64,000 bases of DNA from Acidomonas methanolica. Its GTDB lineage: Bacteria > Pseudomonadota > Alphaproteobacteria > Acetobacterales > Acetobacteraceae. Location: positions 1 to 64,000 of the forward strand of contig NZ_SLZN01000007.1 of the NCBI RefSeq assembly GCF_004346035.1. Direction: 5' to 3'. Under the pieces are notes generated by a model. That model was not told the DNA's origin, searched no databases, and worked only from the letters and a program-made list of their open reading frames with translations. Shown piece by piece: positions 20,755-30,020 of the stretch. Within the stretch, counting starts at the first letter, position 1. The number at the start of each line of letters is the position of its first letter. The position numbers were made by a program, and so were the translations under genes.

Positions 20755-22422
20755 TCACTGACGCCCCGTGATGAGAGAAGAGGGATGACGGTTGAGATAA
20801 TCCGTCAGAAACCGGATCGAACGCGCCGCATCCGTAAGCTGGACGATCATGCCCTGAAGATCGCGATGGAAATCCGTGTCGCCGCCATAGCTGCCGAGCA
20901 CCGCCTGCGCGCTCTGCAACGTGGATTGCAAGGCGGCGCTCATCGCCGGAAGACGCTTGAGGAGCGGCTGCATCCCCTGGTCCGCATGCGCCGTCAACTC
21001 GGAAACATGCCGCAGCGAATCGCGCAGGGCCCGCAGCGCCGCCGTCATGTCCGGGCTGTTGAGACGCCGGTCCGTATGGGCGAGCAACCCGTCGACATGC
21101 TCGCCGATCTGGGTCAGCGGCATGGCGGCGACCTTGTCCATCAGCGTCGAGGCGGAGGCCATGATGCCGTCGAATCCGCCCGGCTTGCTCGGGATGATGG
21201 GAACGCCATCCTCATAGGTCACACTGGCGGACTTGGCGTTCCTGACGAATTCCAGCGCAATCAGCGCCTCGCCGGTCAGGAAGCTCGCACTCTCCACCGA
21301 GGCGCGCATGCCGTCCGCCGCCACCATCCGTTCGAGCAACGCCGTCTTGTCACTGTCCGACACCCTCACGCGCTCGGGCTCGAGCTCCATATCGACGCGC
21401 ACCCGCGCCTGAGCCGTCTTCTGGTCGATCAGCAGGCGCACGCCGGTGACGGTGCCAACCTGGAGGCCGTACATCGTGACCTGCGCCCCCGTGACCAGCC
21501 CCTTGACCGAGCTGTCGAGATAGGTCGCCACGTGATAATGCTGGCGATACCGCGCATTGTCGGCCTCGCTCTTGCTGGAATAGAGCTTGAACACGGCGTT
21601 CGCCGGCGCGGACGGCGCGGCGATGCTCTGGCGGCGCTCGGGCAGGCCGAAGGCGACGCCACCGGAGAGCAGGGCCTGAAGCGAGGCCAGCTGCACCTTC
21701 AGCCCCCCCGCCCCGAGCCCCACCTGAACGCCAGATACGTTCCAGAAGCGCGAATCCGTGCGCAGATAGCCGTCATACGGCGAGCGGATGAAGACCTGCA
21801 CGAGAATCGGCCCCTCCCCGCCCGGCGGCATGGTGTAGCCCAGCACCTCGCCCACCTGCATGTCGCGGAAATAGACCGGCGCGCCCTCGCCCAGCGACCC
21901 CACCGAATCCGTCACCAGCATGTAGGTCGTGCCCGGCTGGTCGGACCGCACGCCCGGCGCACTCTCCAGCCCCGTGAAATCCTCCTGGTAGGTGCCCCCC
22001 GGCGCGCCGGGATCGATCCCGATATACGCGCCGGAAAGCAGCGTCTCCAGCCCGGTGATGCTGGCGCCGTTGATGCGCGGGCGCACGACCCAGAACCGCG
22101 TATGGTTGGTGAGGATCTTCTCCGCGTCGGCATGCATCTGGATATGGACGATCACGCGCCGCATGTCCGGCGACAGCGTGATGTCATGCACCGTGCCCAG
22201 CGCCACCGCCTTGTGCTGGACCTGGGTCTGCCCCGCGGTCAGCCCCGCGGCGGTGTCGAACGTCACCGAGATCATGGGGCCGCGATTGACCCAGTTGCGA
22301 TAGCCGAGCCATGCCGCGATCCCGATGGCGATGATCGGAATCAGCCAGATGATGGAGAATTTCGTGGTGTGGCTGCGCGCCGCGGGCGGGGACGGTGCGG
22401 GGGGTGGGGCGGACTCGCTCAC
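20755..22422 (-). CDS. pqiB: PqiB MCE-domain protein
   Basis: PqiB forms a periplasm-spanning tube that moves lipids between membranes. The 555-aa protein has one N-terminal membrane helix (KFSIIWLIPIIAIGIAAWLGY) followed by three MCE domains: ISVTFDTAAGLTAGQTQVQHKAVALGTV, the middle repeat near GPILVQVFIRSPY, and the third beginning near FKLYSSKSEADNARY with VTGAQVTMYGLQVGTV, then a C-terminal helical region. It overlaps pqiA by 4 nt. Confidence 0.92.
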   Translation of the reverse strand: MSESAPPPAPSPPAARSHTTKFSIIWLIPIIAIGIAAWLGYRNWVNRGPMISVTFDTAAGLTAGQTQVQHKAVALGTVHDITLSPDMRRVIVHIQMHADAEKILTNHTRFWVVRPRINGASITGLETLLSGAYIGIDPGAPGGTYQEDFTGLESAPGVRSDQPGTTYMLVTDSVGSLGEGAPVYFRDMQVGEVLGYTMPPGGEGPILVQVFIRSPYDGYLRTDSRFWNVSGVQVGLGAGGLKVQLASLQALLSGGVAFGLPERRQSIAAPSAPANAVFKLYSSKSEADNARYRQHYHVATYLDSSVKGLVTGAQVTMYGLQVGTVTGVRLLIDQKTAQARVRVDMELEPERVRVSDSDKTALLERMVAADGMRASVESASFLTGEALIALEFVRNAKSASVTYEDGVPIIPSKPGGFDGIMASASTLMDKVAAMPLTQIGEHVDGLLAHTDRRLNSPDMTAALRALRDSLRHVSELTAHADQGMQPLLKRLPAMSAALQSTLQSAQAVLGSYGGDTDFHRDLQGMIVQLTDAARSIRFLTDYLNRHPSSLITGRQ

Positions 22423-23891
22423 GCGCGCGGGGACTCCATGCTGGCGGAGGCGGAAACCGTGGAGGAGGCGCCGTCCGAAAACCGCTTCTGTTCATCCTCG
22501 CCGTTCGCGCGGGCACCGCCGTTCATCCCGGCGGCATCCCACATCGAGCGTGGATCGAACATATGCGCGGCGAAGATAGTGAGAATCACGACGGCCGCGA
22601 AGCAGACACAACCGAAATTCGCCGTAACGTTCGCAAGATAGCTGAACCGCACCACGGCGACCAGAATCGAGATCATGAACACGTCGATCATCGACCAGCG
22701 CCCGATGAAATCGACGATTCGGTAGACCTTGGTCAGCAGCACCAGCCCCCGTCTCTGGCCCCGCCACGTCGCCTCGACCATATAGGCCAGCGAGAAGATC
22801 TTGGCGACCGGCACGATGATGCTGGCGAAGATCACGAGCAGGGCGAGGGGATAGAGCTGAGACTCCCACAATTCGATGGCGCCATGGATGATCGTGCTGG
22901 CATCGGGCATGCCGAGCTTCGAATACGTCATGACCGGATAGAGATTGGCGGGAATGTAGAAGATCAACGCCGCGATCAGGAAGGAAACGGTGTTGGACTG
23001 GCTGAACGGCTTGCGCCGCCGCAGCTCGTGCTGGCAGCGCGGGCAGACGCCCACCACCTCCGTCGGCGGCACCTCACGGCCGAAATCCAGCACCAGCGCA
23101 CAGGCCGGGCAGGACACCATATGGGCGAAAGGGGGCGTCCTGTCGCGGCGCACATGAATATGGGCGACATTCAGGGTGCGCCCCGCGGCGTCCGTCGTCT
23201 CCTCGGCAATGTCGCGATTGCGCCAGACCAGCTCCTCGTCGAAGGTCGAATCGGTGGCCGCCATGGTGAACATCAGCGCGCTGACGAGAAACACGCCGGG
23301 CATGAGATCGACCGTCGCGAGATCGACCAGCTTGCTGTAGGCCACGAACACGCCGAGAATATAGACCTCGATCATCGACCATTCCCGCGTGGCCTCGTAC
23401 CAGCGCATCACGCGCGGCGTCCAGTCGGGCATGGCGGGCCGGCTCGCGCCGTAGAGAATCGCCCCCATCATCGCGATGACCAGGCCGGGGGTCACGATCG
23501 TCACCCAGCCGACGAGCATCCCCACCTCGCCATATCCTTCATGGAAGAGCTGCATCGGGCCGGTGAAGAGCGAGACCGTGTTCTCCCGGCCGCTCACGTC
23601 GAGCAGCATCAGCGTGCTGATGAGCAGCGACAGATAGAGCGCCGCGGAGGCGATGCAGAAAGCGGCCGGCGTCCCGATCGGAGAGGTGCGCCGCCGCCGG
23701 GCGAGTTGCTGGCCGCAGCGCGCGCACTCCGCCGCCCGGCCCGGCGCGAGCGGCGGCAGATGCTGGAAAAGGCCGCAGGACGGGCATTCCCGCAGCCCCT
23801 CCACCACCGTCAGCGATGGCCGCGGCATCGGACGCAGGCGCGGCAGACGAACCGCCTCCCGCCAGATCCGGGAATTGAACCGCTCGCTCAT
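22419..23891 (-). CDS. pqiA: PqiA inner-membrane protein
   Basis: This 490-aa integral membrane protein is the energising or anchoring partner of PqiB. It has two PqiA repeats, each with a zinc-ribbon-like pair: CPSC/CARC at residues 36-59 and CPAC/CPRC near residues 260-285, and each followed by about four membrane helices. It is the first gene of pqiABC, transcribed away from tRNA-Thr. Confidence 0.92.
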   Translation of the reverse strand: MSERFNSRIWREAVRLPRLRPMPRPSLTVVEGLRECPSCGLFQHLPPLAPGRAAECARCGQQLARRRRTSPIGTPAAFCIASAALYLSLLISTLMLLDVSGRENTVSLFTGPMQLFHEGYGEVGMLVGWVTIVTPGLVIAMMGAILYGASRPAMPDWTPRVMRWYEATREWSMIEVYILGVFVAYSKLVDLATVDLMPGVFLVSALMFTMAATDSTFDEELVWRNRDIAEETTDAAGRTLNVAHIHVRRDRTPPFAHMVSCPACALVLDFGREVPPTEVVGVCPRCQHELRRRKPFSQSNTVSFLIAALIFYIPANLYPVMTYSKLGMPDASTIIHGAIELWESQLYPLALLVIFASIIVPVAKIFSLAYMVEATWRGQRRGLVLLTKVYRIVDFIGRWSMIDVFMISILVAVVRFSYLANVTANFGCVCFAAVVILTIFAAHMFDPRSMWDAAGMNGGARANGEDEQKRFSDGASSTVSASASMESPRA

Positions 23892-23984
23892 CGCGGCCCG
23901 TTCGAAGGAGGAAATCGACCGGAGACAGGCTCGCCCCTGTTGCAGCGCCGCGCCGGCTCCGCTATAGGACCGCGCCAGAGAGCG

Positions 23985-24058
<74 letters not shown>

Positions 24059-24184
24059 TGTTTCCTGAAACATGCGCCCATCCTTACCCCGCGAATGCGA
24101 CAGACGTCTATGGGGCAGATGGTCATGCGTCCGTAACCCTCCAGGGGCCGCAAGAGCCGCCGGCGTCAGGCGCAACGCGGCCGC

Positions 24185-24224
24185 GGTCGAAGACGATTTC
24201 CGGTTCTTTTTCAAACAGAGAACG
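24185..24224. repeat. T-rich hairpin repeat, diverged copy 4
   Basis: GGTCGAAGACGATTTCCGG is followed by TTCTTTTTCAAACAGAGAAC. It matches the order of blocks in the repeats at 504-545 and 28157-28198 but with a shorter T run and loop changes; the arms GGTTCT and AGAAC are kept. It lies between tRNA-Thr and tRNA-His. Confidence 0.55.
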
Positions 24225-24252
24225 CTCGGATTTTTTCGCGGGAGGGATTTGC

Positions 24253-24329
24253 TGGGGCGAACGATGGGGCTCGAACCCACGACCACCGGTACCACAAACC
24301 GGCGCTCTACCAGCTGAGCTACGTCCGCC
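24253..24329 (-). tRNA. tRNA-His(GTG)
   Basis: The minus strand carries a 77-nt cloverleaf beginning GGCGGACGTAGC, including the G at position -1 that is diagnostic of tRNA-His, and ending CGTTCGCCCCA with encoded CCA. The anticodon loop TTGTGGT gives GTG (histidine). Confidence 0.96.
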
Positions 24330-24525
24330 ACACAGCGAGGGCCGATTTAGAGAAAGAACCCGCCCCCGTCCAGTCCCTTTTCATGCCTCCCGCGAAAAAT
24401 CCACCCCCCGTTCCTTGCGGAACCGGCGCCCGCTTTCTACAGTCCCGAGGCCATCGCCGCGCCGGGCCCGAATACGGCGAAATCCCACCGCCCGTTTTCG
24501 CGACCCAGAGCAGGAAAGGTTCTTC

Positions 24526-25980
24526 ATGACATTCGCGACCTATCGCGCGCAGTGGGCCTGCAACCCGCTGCGCGAGGTGCTGGCCGGCATGGTCGGCACC
24601 TTCGCCCTCATCCCGGAGGTGATCGCCTTCTCCTACGTCGCGGGCATCACGCCCGCCACCGCGCTTTACGCCTCGTTCGTCCTCGGCGTCGCCATCGCCG
24701 TCACCGGCGGACGGCCCGGCATGATCTCCGGCGCGGCGGGTTCCGTCGCGCTCGTCGCCGCCGCGCTGGTGCATCGGCACGGAGCGCAGTACATGCTGGC
24801 CGCCACGCTGATGGCGGGCGCGCTCCAGGTGATCTTCGGCCTCTGCCGGTTGCAGGTGCTGATGCGCTTCGTCTCGCGCGAGGTCCGCACCGGCTTCGTC
24901 AACGCGCTGGCGATCCTCATTTTCTCCGCCCAGATTCCGCAGATGACGCATGTGAACTGGCAGGGCTGCGCGCTCGTCGCGCTGGGACTGGCGATCATCT
25001 ATCTCCTGCCGAGGCTCGGCACCGCCATCCCGTCCCCCCTCATCTGCATCGTGGCGCTGACGGCCCTCACCCTCTGGCATCCGATGCCCGTCCGCACCGT
25101 CGCCGATCTCGGCGCACTGCCCGACGGCCTGCCGACCCTCGCCCTGCCCCATGTGCCGATGACGTGGGAGACGCTGGGCCTCGTCTTCCCCTACGCCCTG
25201 GCCATGGCGGCGGTCGGGCTGCTCGAATCGCTGATGACCGCCAGGGTCGTCGACGACACGACCGACACGCATGGCGACCCGCGGATGGAAAGCACCGGGC
25301 TGGGCGTCTCCAACATTCTCGCCGGGCTGTTCGGCGGCATCGCGGGATGCGGCATGATCGGCCAGACCGTCGGCAATCTCCGCTATGGCGGGCGCGGCCG
25401 CCTCTCCACCTTCACGGCGGGCGCGTTTCTCCTGCTGCTGACGACCGTGCTGCATCGCTACGTCGCGCAGGTGCCGATGGCGGCTCTGGTGGCGATCATG
25501 ATCATGGTCTCGATCTCCACCTTCTCCTGGTCCTCCCTGCGCGACCTCCTGCGCCACCCGCGCCTCTCCAGCCTCACCATGCTCGTCACCGTGGCCGTGG
25601 TGGTGGCGACGCACGATCTCGCCGCCGGCGTGGGCGTGGGAGTGCTGCTCTCCGGCGTGTTCTTCGCCTGGCGCGTCATGGGGCTGCTGCATGTGGAGAA
25701 ACACACCAGCGGCAGAGCCGATCTCTACATCGTGCGCGGACAGGTGTTCTTCGCCTCGGCGGAACTGCTCTACGACGCCGTCGACTTCCATACGACCTCG
25801 AAAATCGTCGCCATCGCGGTGCATGACGCCCGCTTCTGGGACGTCACCGCCGTCGGCATGCTGGAAAAGATCGTCGCAAAGTTGCGCGATCGCGGGATCG
25901 ACGTGCAGGTTGAAGGGCTGCACCGGGAGCAACACGGGCTGATCGACGATCTCTCCGACGAACCCCTGCTGGCGATGTGA
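24526..25980 (+). CDS. SulP-family inorganic anion transporter
   Basis: The protein (484 aa) has 10 or more membrane helices and the SulP pattern VLAGMVGTFALIPEVIAFSYVAGITPATALYASF plus GGRPGMISGAAGSVALV. A C-terminal STAS-like domain starts near residue 400 (LYIVRGQVFFASAELLYDAV). It likely carries sulfate, bicarbonate or a dicarboxylate across the inner membrane; the sequence does not decide which. The ATG at 24526 follows GGAAAGG; the open frame upstream runs into the tRNA genes and is not coding. Confidence 0.9.
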   Translation: MTFATYRAQWACNPLREVLAGMVGTFALIPEVIAFSYVAGITPATALYASFVLGVAIAVTGGRPGMISGAAGSVALVAAALVHRHGAQYMLAATLMAGALQVIFGLCRLQVLMRFVSREVRTGFVNALAILIFSAQIPQMTHVNWQGCALVALGLAIIYLLPRLGTAIPSPLICIVALTALTLWHPMPVRTVADLGALPDGLPTLALPHVPMTWETLGLVFPYALAMAAVGLLESLMTARVVDDTTDTHGDPRMESTGLGVSNILAGLFGGIAGCGMIGQTVGNLRYGGRGRLSTFTAGAFLLLLTTVLHRYVAQVPMAALVAIMIMVSISTFSWSSLRDLLRHPRLSSLTMLVTVAVVVATHDLAAGVGVGVLLSGVFFAWRVMGLLHVEKHTSGRADLYIVRGQVFFASAELLYDAVDFHTTSKIVAIAVHDARFWDVTAVGMLEKIVAKLRDRGIDVQVEGLHREQHGLIDDLSDEPLLAM

Positions 25981-26012
25981 TCACTCGAAAGCCGATGAGG
26001 ACGGTCCGACCG

Positions 26013-26627
26013 ATGAAACTGATTGGAATGCTCAACTCGCCCTATGTGCGGCGGGTCGCGATCTCACTGCACGCACTCGATATTCCCTTCACTCACGAGC
26101 CCCTCTCCGTATTCGCGGAGTTCGACGCCTTCCGGGCGATCAATCCGGTGGTGAAGGCGCCCACCCTGGTGACGGATGACGGCATCGTCCTGATGGAATC
26201 CGGAGTGATCCTCGACTATATCGGTCACATCGCGCGACGTGACGGGCGCTTGCAGCCGGACGCGGGACCGGACCTTGCGAAAGCCGCCCGCCTGACCGGC
26301 CTCGCACTGACCGCCTGCGAAAAGACCGTGCAGATCGTCTATGAACACAAGCTCCGGCCGCCCGAAAAACAGTATCAGCCATGGCTGGACCGTGTGACGG
26401 ACCAGTTGAAACAGGCCTATCGCCTGCTCGACGAGGAAATCGGGCCCGCACATCCATGGATCTTCGGCGCCGCACCCACACAGGCGGACATCACGCTCGC
26501 CGTCGCCTTCCGTTTTACCCGTGAAATGCTGCCCCCTCTCGCCGCGCCGGAAAACTTCCCGCGTCTCGCGGCTTTTTCGGAACGGGCGGAGGCGACCGCG
26601 CCCTTCCTGGCCTGGCCCTGCAAATAG
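26013..26627 (+). CDS. Glutathione S-transferase family protein
   Basis: The protein (204 aa) has an N-terminal thioredoxin-like GST domain (MKLIGMLNSPYVRRVAISLHAL, NPVVKAPTLVTDDGIVLMESGVILDYI; the VKAPTL cis-Pro and ESGVIL glutathione-binding motifs) and an all-helical C-terminal domain with the N-capping-type PTQADITLAVAF. Its substrate is unknown. The ATG at 26013 fits the domain start; in-frame ATGs at 25977 and 25995 are less likely. It follows the SulP gene closely and may be co-transcribed. Confidence 0.88.
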   Translation: MKLIGMLNSPYVRRVAISLHALDIPFTHEPLSVFAEFDAFRAINPVVKAPTLVTDDGIVLMESGVILDYIGHIARRDGRLQPDAGPDLAKAARLTGLALTACEKTVQIVYEHKLRPPEKQYQPWLDRVTDQLKQAYRLLDEEIGPAHPWIFGAAPTQADITLAVAFRFTREMLPPLAAPENFPRLAAFSERAEATAPFLAWPCK

Positions 26628-26700
26628 CAGCGCATCGCCACGCGAAGAGACGATGAAAGGATCGAGGGACGACCGCCCCCCGATCCCTCGACCGGAAACC

Positions 26701-27120
26701 TCAGGCCAGAACCCATCCCGTCGCCGGGCGGTTGAAATGCGCGAGCATGTCGTGATCCGGCGTGTTGGTCAGATCCTTGCTCTCGGCGGCGAGAATCTTC
26801 TCGGCGACGGTCTTGTGCAGATGCGCGCGGATGTCATGCAACGTATGCGCCGGCGCCGCGAGAACAAGCCCGCGCAACGCATCGGTCCCGCTGAACGCGG
26901 CATTGATTTCCCCCGCCATCTCCCGCGCGAAACGCTCCTTCAGCTGCACATGCGGGTCCGTTTTGGGGTCCTTGATCGAACCGATTTCCCCGGCCGCGTC
27001 CGTCTCCGCGCCATGGGCGGTGAAACTCCGCGCGGTTCGCAGCTCCTTGCCGTCGAACCGCAGAAAACGCGCCTTTTCCCCGTCGCAGATCGCATAGAGG
27101 ACGGGTTCCTGAATGGCCAT
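26701..27120 (-). CDS. Host-attachment-type (baeRF-like) protein
   Basis: The 139-aa protein resembles the 'required for attachment to host cells' family, now grouped with bacterial relatives of archaeo-eukaryotic release factor domains. Visible features are VLYAICDGEKARFLRF at the N terminus, FAREMAGEINAAFSG and VLAAPAHTLHDIRAHLHKTVAEKI. Its biochemical role is not established in most species. It stands alone, tail-to-tail with the GST gene. Confidence 0.75.
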   Translation of the reverse strand: MAIQEPVLYAICDGEKARFLRFDGKELRTARSFTAHGAETDAAGEIGSIKDPKTDPHVQLKERFAREMAGEINAAFSGTDALRGLVLAAPAHTLHDIRAHLHKTVAEKILAAESKDLTNTPDHDMLAHFNRPATGWVLA

Positions 27121-27187
27121 GATGCACTCTTCCTAATTCTATCCGACGCCCCGGACGGGGCGACACGGCAGGTCGACGGAGCGACCT

Positions 27188-28066
27188 TTACCGGACATGA
27201 GCCTCAATGCTTCTGGACGCAAGATCGTTGCATTCCGGGCCGATCGCGAGCGCCTCCGCGAACATTTCCCAGCTCGCCCGGTCCGGCGCGTACATCAGCC
27301 CTCCCCGCGCGTCGCGGGGATCGTAGGGCCGTCCGTCGAAGCGCGCGCCATACCCTCCCGCCTCATGCAGGAGCAGCCAGCCGGGCAGATGGTCCCAGGG
27401 CAGGCTCAGCGTATAAAGCAGGAAATGCGCCCGCCCGTCGGCGGTCAGCAGATATTCGTGCGCGGCGCAGCGGAAATCCCACATCGCCGCGACAGAGCGG
27501 AACGTCCTGTCCGCCCGCGCCGGATCGCGCGACGACAGATGACGCCACGCCGCCTTCCCCGTCATGCGCTGCAACGGCGCGGCCTCCGCCATGCGCAGCC
27601 GGCGCAGTTCGATGCCGTCGCGATCGATCCACGCGCCTTCGCCCCGCAAGGCCACCCCCGCCTCCATCGTCATCGGATCGAGAATCACGCTCGCCAGCAC
27701 CTCGCCATAGGACAGCACCGCCATCATGACGCCGAAGAGCGGCACCCCCGCCACGTAATTGGCGGTCCCGTCGATCGGATCGACCGTCACGGCCAAAGGC
27801 GCCGAGGCCACCTCCATGCGCAGGTCGGGCCGCCGCGCCGCCGCTTCCTCGCCGATGACCAGCGCCTCCGGCCACATCTCCAGAAGCCGCGCCGTCACCA
27901 GACGCTCGGCACGCTCGTCGGCGATGGTGACGAGATCGTAAGGGCCGCTCTTGCTCTGCACCTCGTCCGGCGCAAGCGAGCGGAAGCGCGGCAGAATCTC
28001 CACCCGCGCCGCTTCCCGCGCGATCGCCACCAGCCGCGCCAGCTCCGCCCTCGTCACCTCCGCCAT
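27188..28066 (-). CDS. Inositol monophosphatase-family phosphatase
   Basis: The protein (292 aa) has the metal-binding motifs of the IMPase/FBPase superfamily: GEEAA near residue 78, DPIDGTANYVAGVPLFG (the DPxDGT core), and the C-terminal SLPWDHLPGWLLLHEAGG with the WD metal ligand. It may dephosphorylate inositol-1-phosphate or histidinol phosphate; the sequence does not decide. The ATG at 28066 follows GGGAGGG and was preferred to 28096. Confidence 0.88.
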   Translation of the reverse strand: MAEVTRAELARLVAIAREAARVEILPRFRSLAPDEVQSKSGPYDLVTIADERAERLVTARLLEMWPEALVIGEEAAARRPDLRMEVASAPLAVTVDPIDGTANYVAGVPLFGVMMAVLSYGEVLASVILDPMTMEAGVALRGEGAWIDRDGIELRRLRMAEAAPLQRMTGKAAWRHLSSRDPARADRTFRSVAAMWDFRCAAHEYLLTADGRAHFLLYTLSLPWDHLPGWLLLHEAGGYGARFDGRPYDPRDARGGLMYAPDRASWEMFAEALAIGPECNDLASRSIEAHVR

Positions 28067-28156
28067 GCCGCATCCCTCCCCGTCCAACCAGACCAATATA
28101 AGGGACGCGCGCAGAATGGCGGAATTAAGTTAACCTCACGAAGAGACTCCCCACCC

Positions 28157-28198
28157 AGGTCGAAAAAGTTTTCTGGTTCTTTTTTTCAAAAAAGAACG
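28157..28198. repeat. T-rich hairpin repeat, copy 5
   Basis: AGGTCGAAAAAGTTTTCTGG leads into a hairpin GTTCTTTTTTTCAAAAAAGAAC (arms at 28177-28197), almost identical to the copy at 504-545. It sits 8 bp beyond the hflX stop, in the position of a terminator for hfq-hflX. Confidence 0.75.
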
Positions 28199-28205
28199 CC
28201 CCGCG

Positions 28206-29513
28206 TCAGTCGATCCGGATCGCGCATTCCGGATAGAGCTGCCCGAAGCGCAGGCGATCCTGCTCGAAAAGCCGCACGTCGAGCGAAATCCCGCTCTCCC
28301 GGTCCAGCCGCTCCAGCACCTCGCCATGCTCGTACAGCCAGGCCAGCGCCGCGCCGTCGGTCACGGCGAGTTCGGCATGCGCCAGTCGCATCGCCGCCGT
28401 CATTTTCCCGTCCAGCGCCGAGAAGAGATTGGCAAGCCCCTGCCCCGTGATCGCCGAGATCGCCACCGTTCCCGGCGCGCGCGGCGCCTCCTCCGCGCCG
28501 AGCAGATCGATCTTGTTCAGCACCTCGATGCAGCGATCGGGCCAGTGCGCGTCCAGCATTCCATCCCGCGTCATGCCGCTCAGCACGTTGATGACATCCG
28601 CCCGCTGGGCCGCCGTATCGGGATGGGCGATGTCGCGCACATGCAGGATGATGTCCGCCTCCGCCACCTCCTCCAGCGTCGCGCGGAACGCCGCGACGAG
28701 TTCCGTCGGCAGATCGGAGATGAACCCCACCGTGTCCGAGAGGATGATCCGCCGCCCGGAAGGCAGCGTCACCCCGCGCATCGTGGGGTCCAGCGTCGCG
28801 AAAAGCTGGTCCTGCGCATGGACGGACGCGCCGGTCAACGCGTTGAACAGCGTGGATTTTCCCGCATTGGTGTAGCCCACCAGCGCCACGACGGGAAACG
28901 GCACCTTCCGCCGCGCGGTCCGGTGCAGCCCGCGCGTCCGCCGCACCTGCTCCAGATCCTTGCGCAGACGCACGAGCCGCTCGTCCAGCATGCGCCGGTC
29001 CGCCTCCATCTGCGTCTCGCCGGGACCGCCGAGAAAGCCGAAGCCGCCGCGCTGCCGCTCCAGATGGGTCCAGAGCCGCACGAGGCGCGAGCGCTGGTAT
29101 TCCAGATGCGCGAGTTCGACCTGAAGCACGCCTTCGCGCGTCGCCGCCCGCGCGCCGAAAATATCGAGAATCAGCCCCGTGCGATCCACCACCTTGCAGT
29201 CGAGCGCGCGCTCCAGATTCCGCTGCTGACCGGGAGACAGCTTCGAATCGACGATCAGCACCGCCACTTCATCCTGCCGCACCATCTCGGCAAGCTGCTC
29301 GACCTGCCCGCTGCCGAACAGCGTCGCGGGCCGCCGCGCGCGGAGCGCCAGAATCGCCTGCCGCACCACCACGAGCCCGATGGAGGCCGAGAGCCCTACC
29401 GCCTCTTCCAGCCGCGCCTCGGCGGCGCGGAACTCGTCACTGGGGGTCGGCCGCTCCCATGGGAGGATGACGGCCGCCCGCGTCGCGGGAGGGGTGGTGA
29501 CATTGCTGGCCAA
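28206..29513 (-). CDS. hflX: Ribosome-associated GTPase HflX
   Basis: HflX is a GTPase that splits or rescues stalled ribosomes. The 435-aa protein has the N-terminal HflX domain (EAVGLSASIGL, ATLFGSGQVEQL), a coiled helical linker containing GPGETQMEADRR, and a G domain with GYTNAGKSTLFNALTG, DTVGFI and NKID. It lies 69 bp after hfq in the common hfq-hflX pair. Confidence 0.95.
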   Translation of the reverse strand: MASNVTTPPATRAAVILPWERPTPSDEFRAAEARLEEAVGLSASIGLVVVRQAILALRARRPATLFGSGQVEQLAEMVRQDEVAVLIVDSKLSPGQQRNLERALDCKVVDRTGLILDIFGARAATREGVLQVELAHLEYQRSRLVRLWTHLERQRGGFGFLGGPGETQMEADRRMLDERLVRLRKDLEQVRRTRGLHRTARRKVPFPVVALVGYTNAGKSTLFNALTGASVHAQDQLFATLDPTMRGVTLPSGRRIILSDTVGFISDLPTELVAAFRATLEEVAEADIILHVRDIAHPDTAAQRADVINVLSGMTRDGMLDAHWPDRCIEVLNKIDLLGAEEAPRAPGTVAISAITGQGLANLFSALDGKMTAAMRLAHAELAVTDGAALAWLYEHGEVLERLDRESGISLDVRLFEQDRLRFGQLYPECAIRID

Positions 29514-29582
29514 ATCGTGAAAATCCCTGCCTGATGCCCTGAAAGGGGAAGAAGCGGAGAATTTTCCGTTCCGCCGCGCGCG

Positions 29583-29909
29583 TCAACCCGCCGCCGTCCC
29601 GCTGTCCTGCCCGACGCCGAAACCGGGCACCGGAGAAAGCGGCATGATCGTGCTGATGGCGTGCTTGTAGACGAGCTGCGCATGGCCGTCGCGCCGCAGC
29701 ACCAGCACCTCGCCGTCGAAGGCGGGCACGACGCCCTGAAGCTTCACACCGTTCACCAGGAAGATCGTCACGGCGGCCTGGTTCTGCCGGAGATAATCGA
29801 GAAACTGGTCCTGAATGGAGACATGCTCCGGCCCCCCCCCAGCCGGGCCCTCGGAAGCCGGGCCCTCGGGGGGGAATCTGTCCTCGATTGGTCTGAAGTC
29901 CTTATGCAA
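29583..29909 (-). CDS. hfq: RNA chaperone Hfq with N-terminal extension
   Basis: Hfq is the hexameric Sm-like RNA chaperone that helps small RNAs pair with mRNAs. The conserved core runs from [31 protein letters not shown] to the [10 protein letters not shown] Sm2 motif. About 30 extra residues precede it, low-complexity and rich in Gly, Pro and Glu (two EGPA repeats), encoded by a GC-rich tract with nine consecutive Gs on the coding strand (29832-29840) and a 13-bp direct repeat (29842-29854, 29857-29869). A start inside the tract is not available in frame, so this start is the likely one. Confidence 0.93.
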   Translation of the reverse strand: MHKDFRPIEDRFPPEGPASEGPAGGGPEHVSIQDQFLDYLRQNQAAVTIFLVNGVKLQGVVPAFDGEVLVLRRDGHAQLVYKHAISTIMPLSPVPGFGVGQDSGTAAG

Positions 29910-30020
29910 GGCGCTCTCTCGATCTACAGCCCATTACGCACAATGCGCCCTGAAACCCGGCTTAATCGTCAACGCATCGGAACGCAAAGGCCGATGGCGC
30001 GCGCAAAGGTCAAAATTTTG

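Noticed and set aside
21530-21545. CCACGTGATAA as another parS-like site
   Set aside because: Only the central CACGTG is shared; the outer arms do not match.
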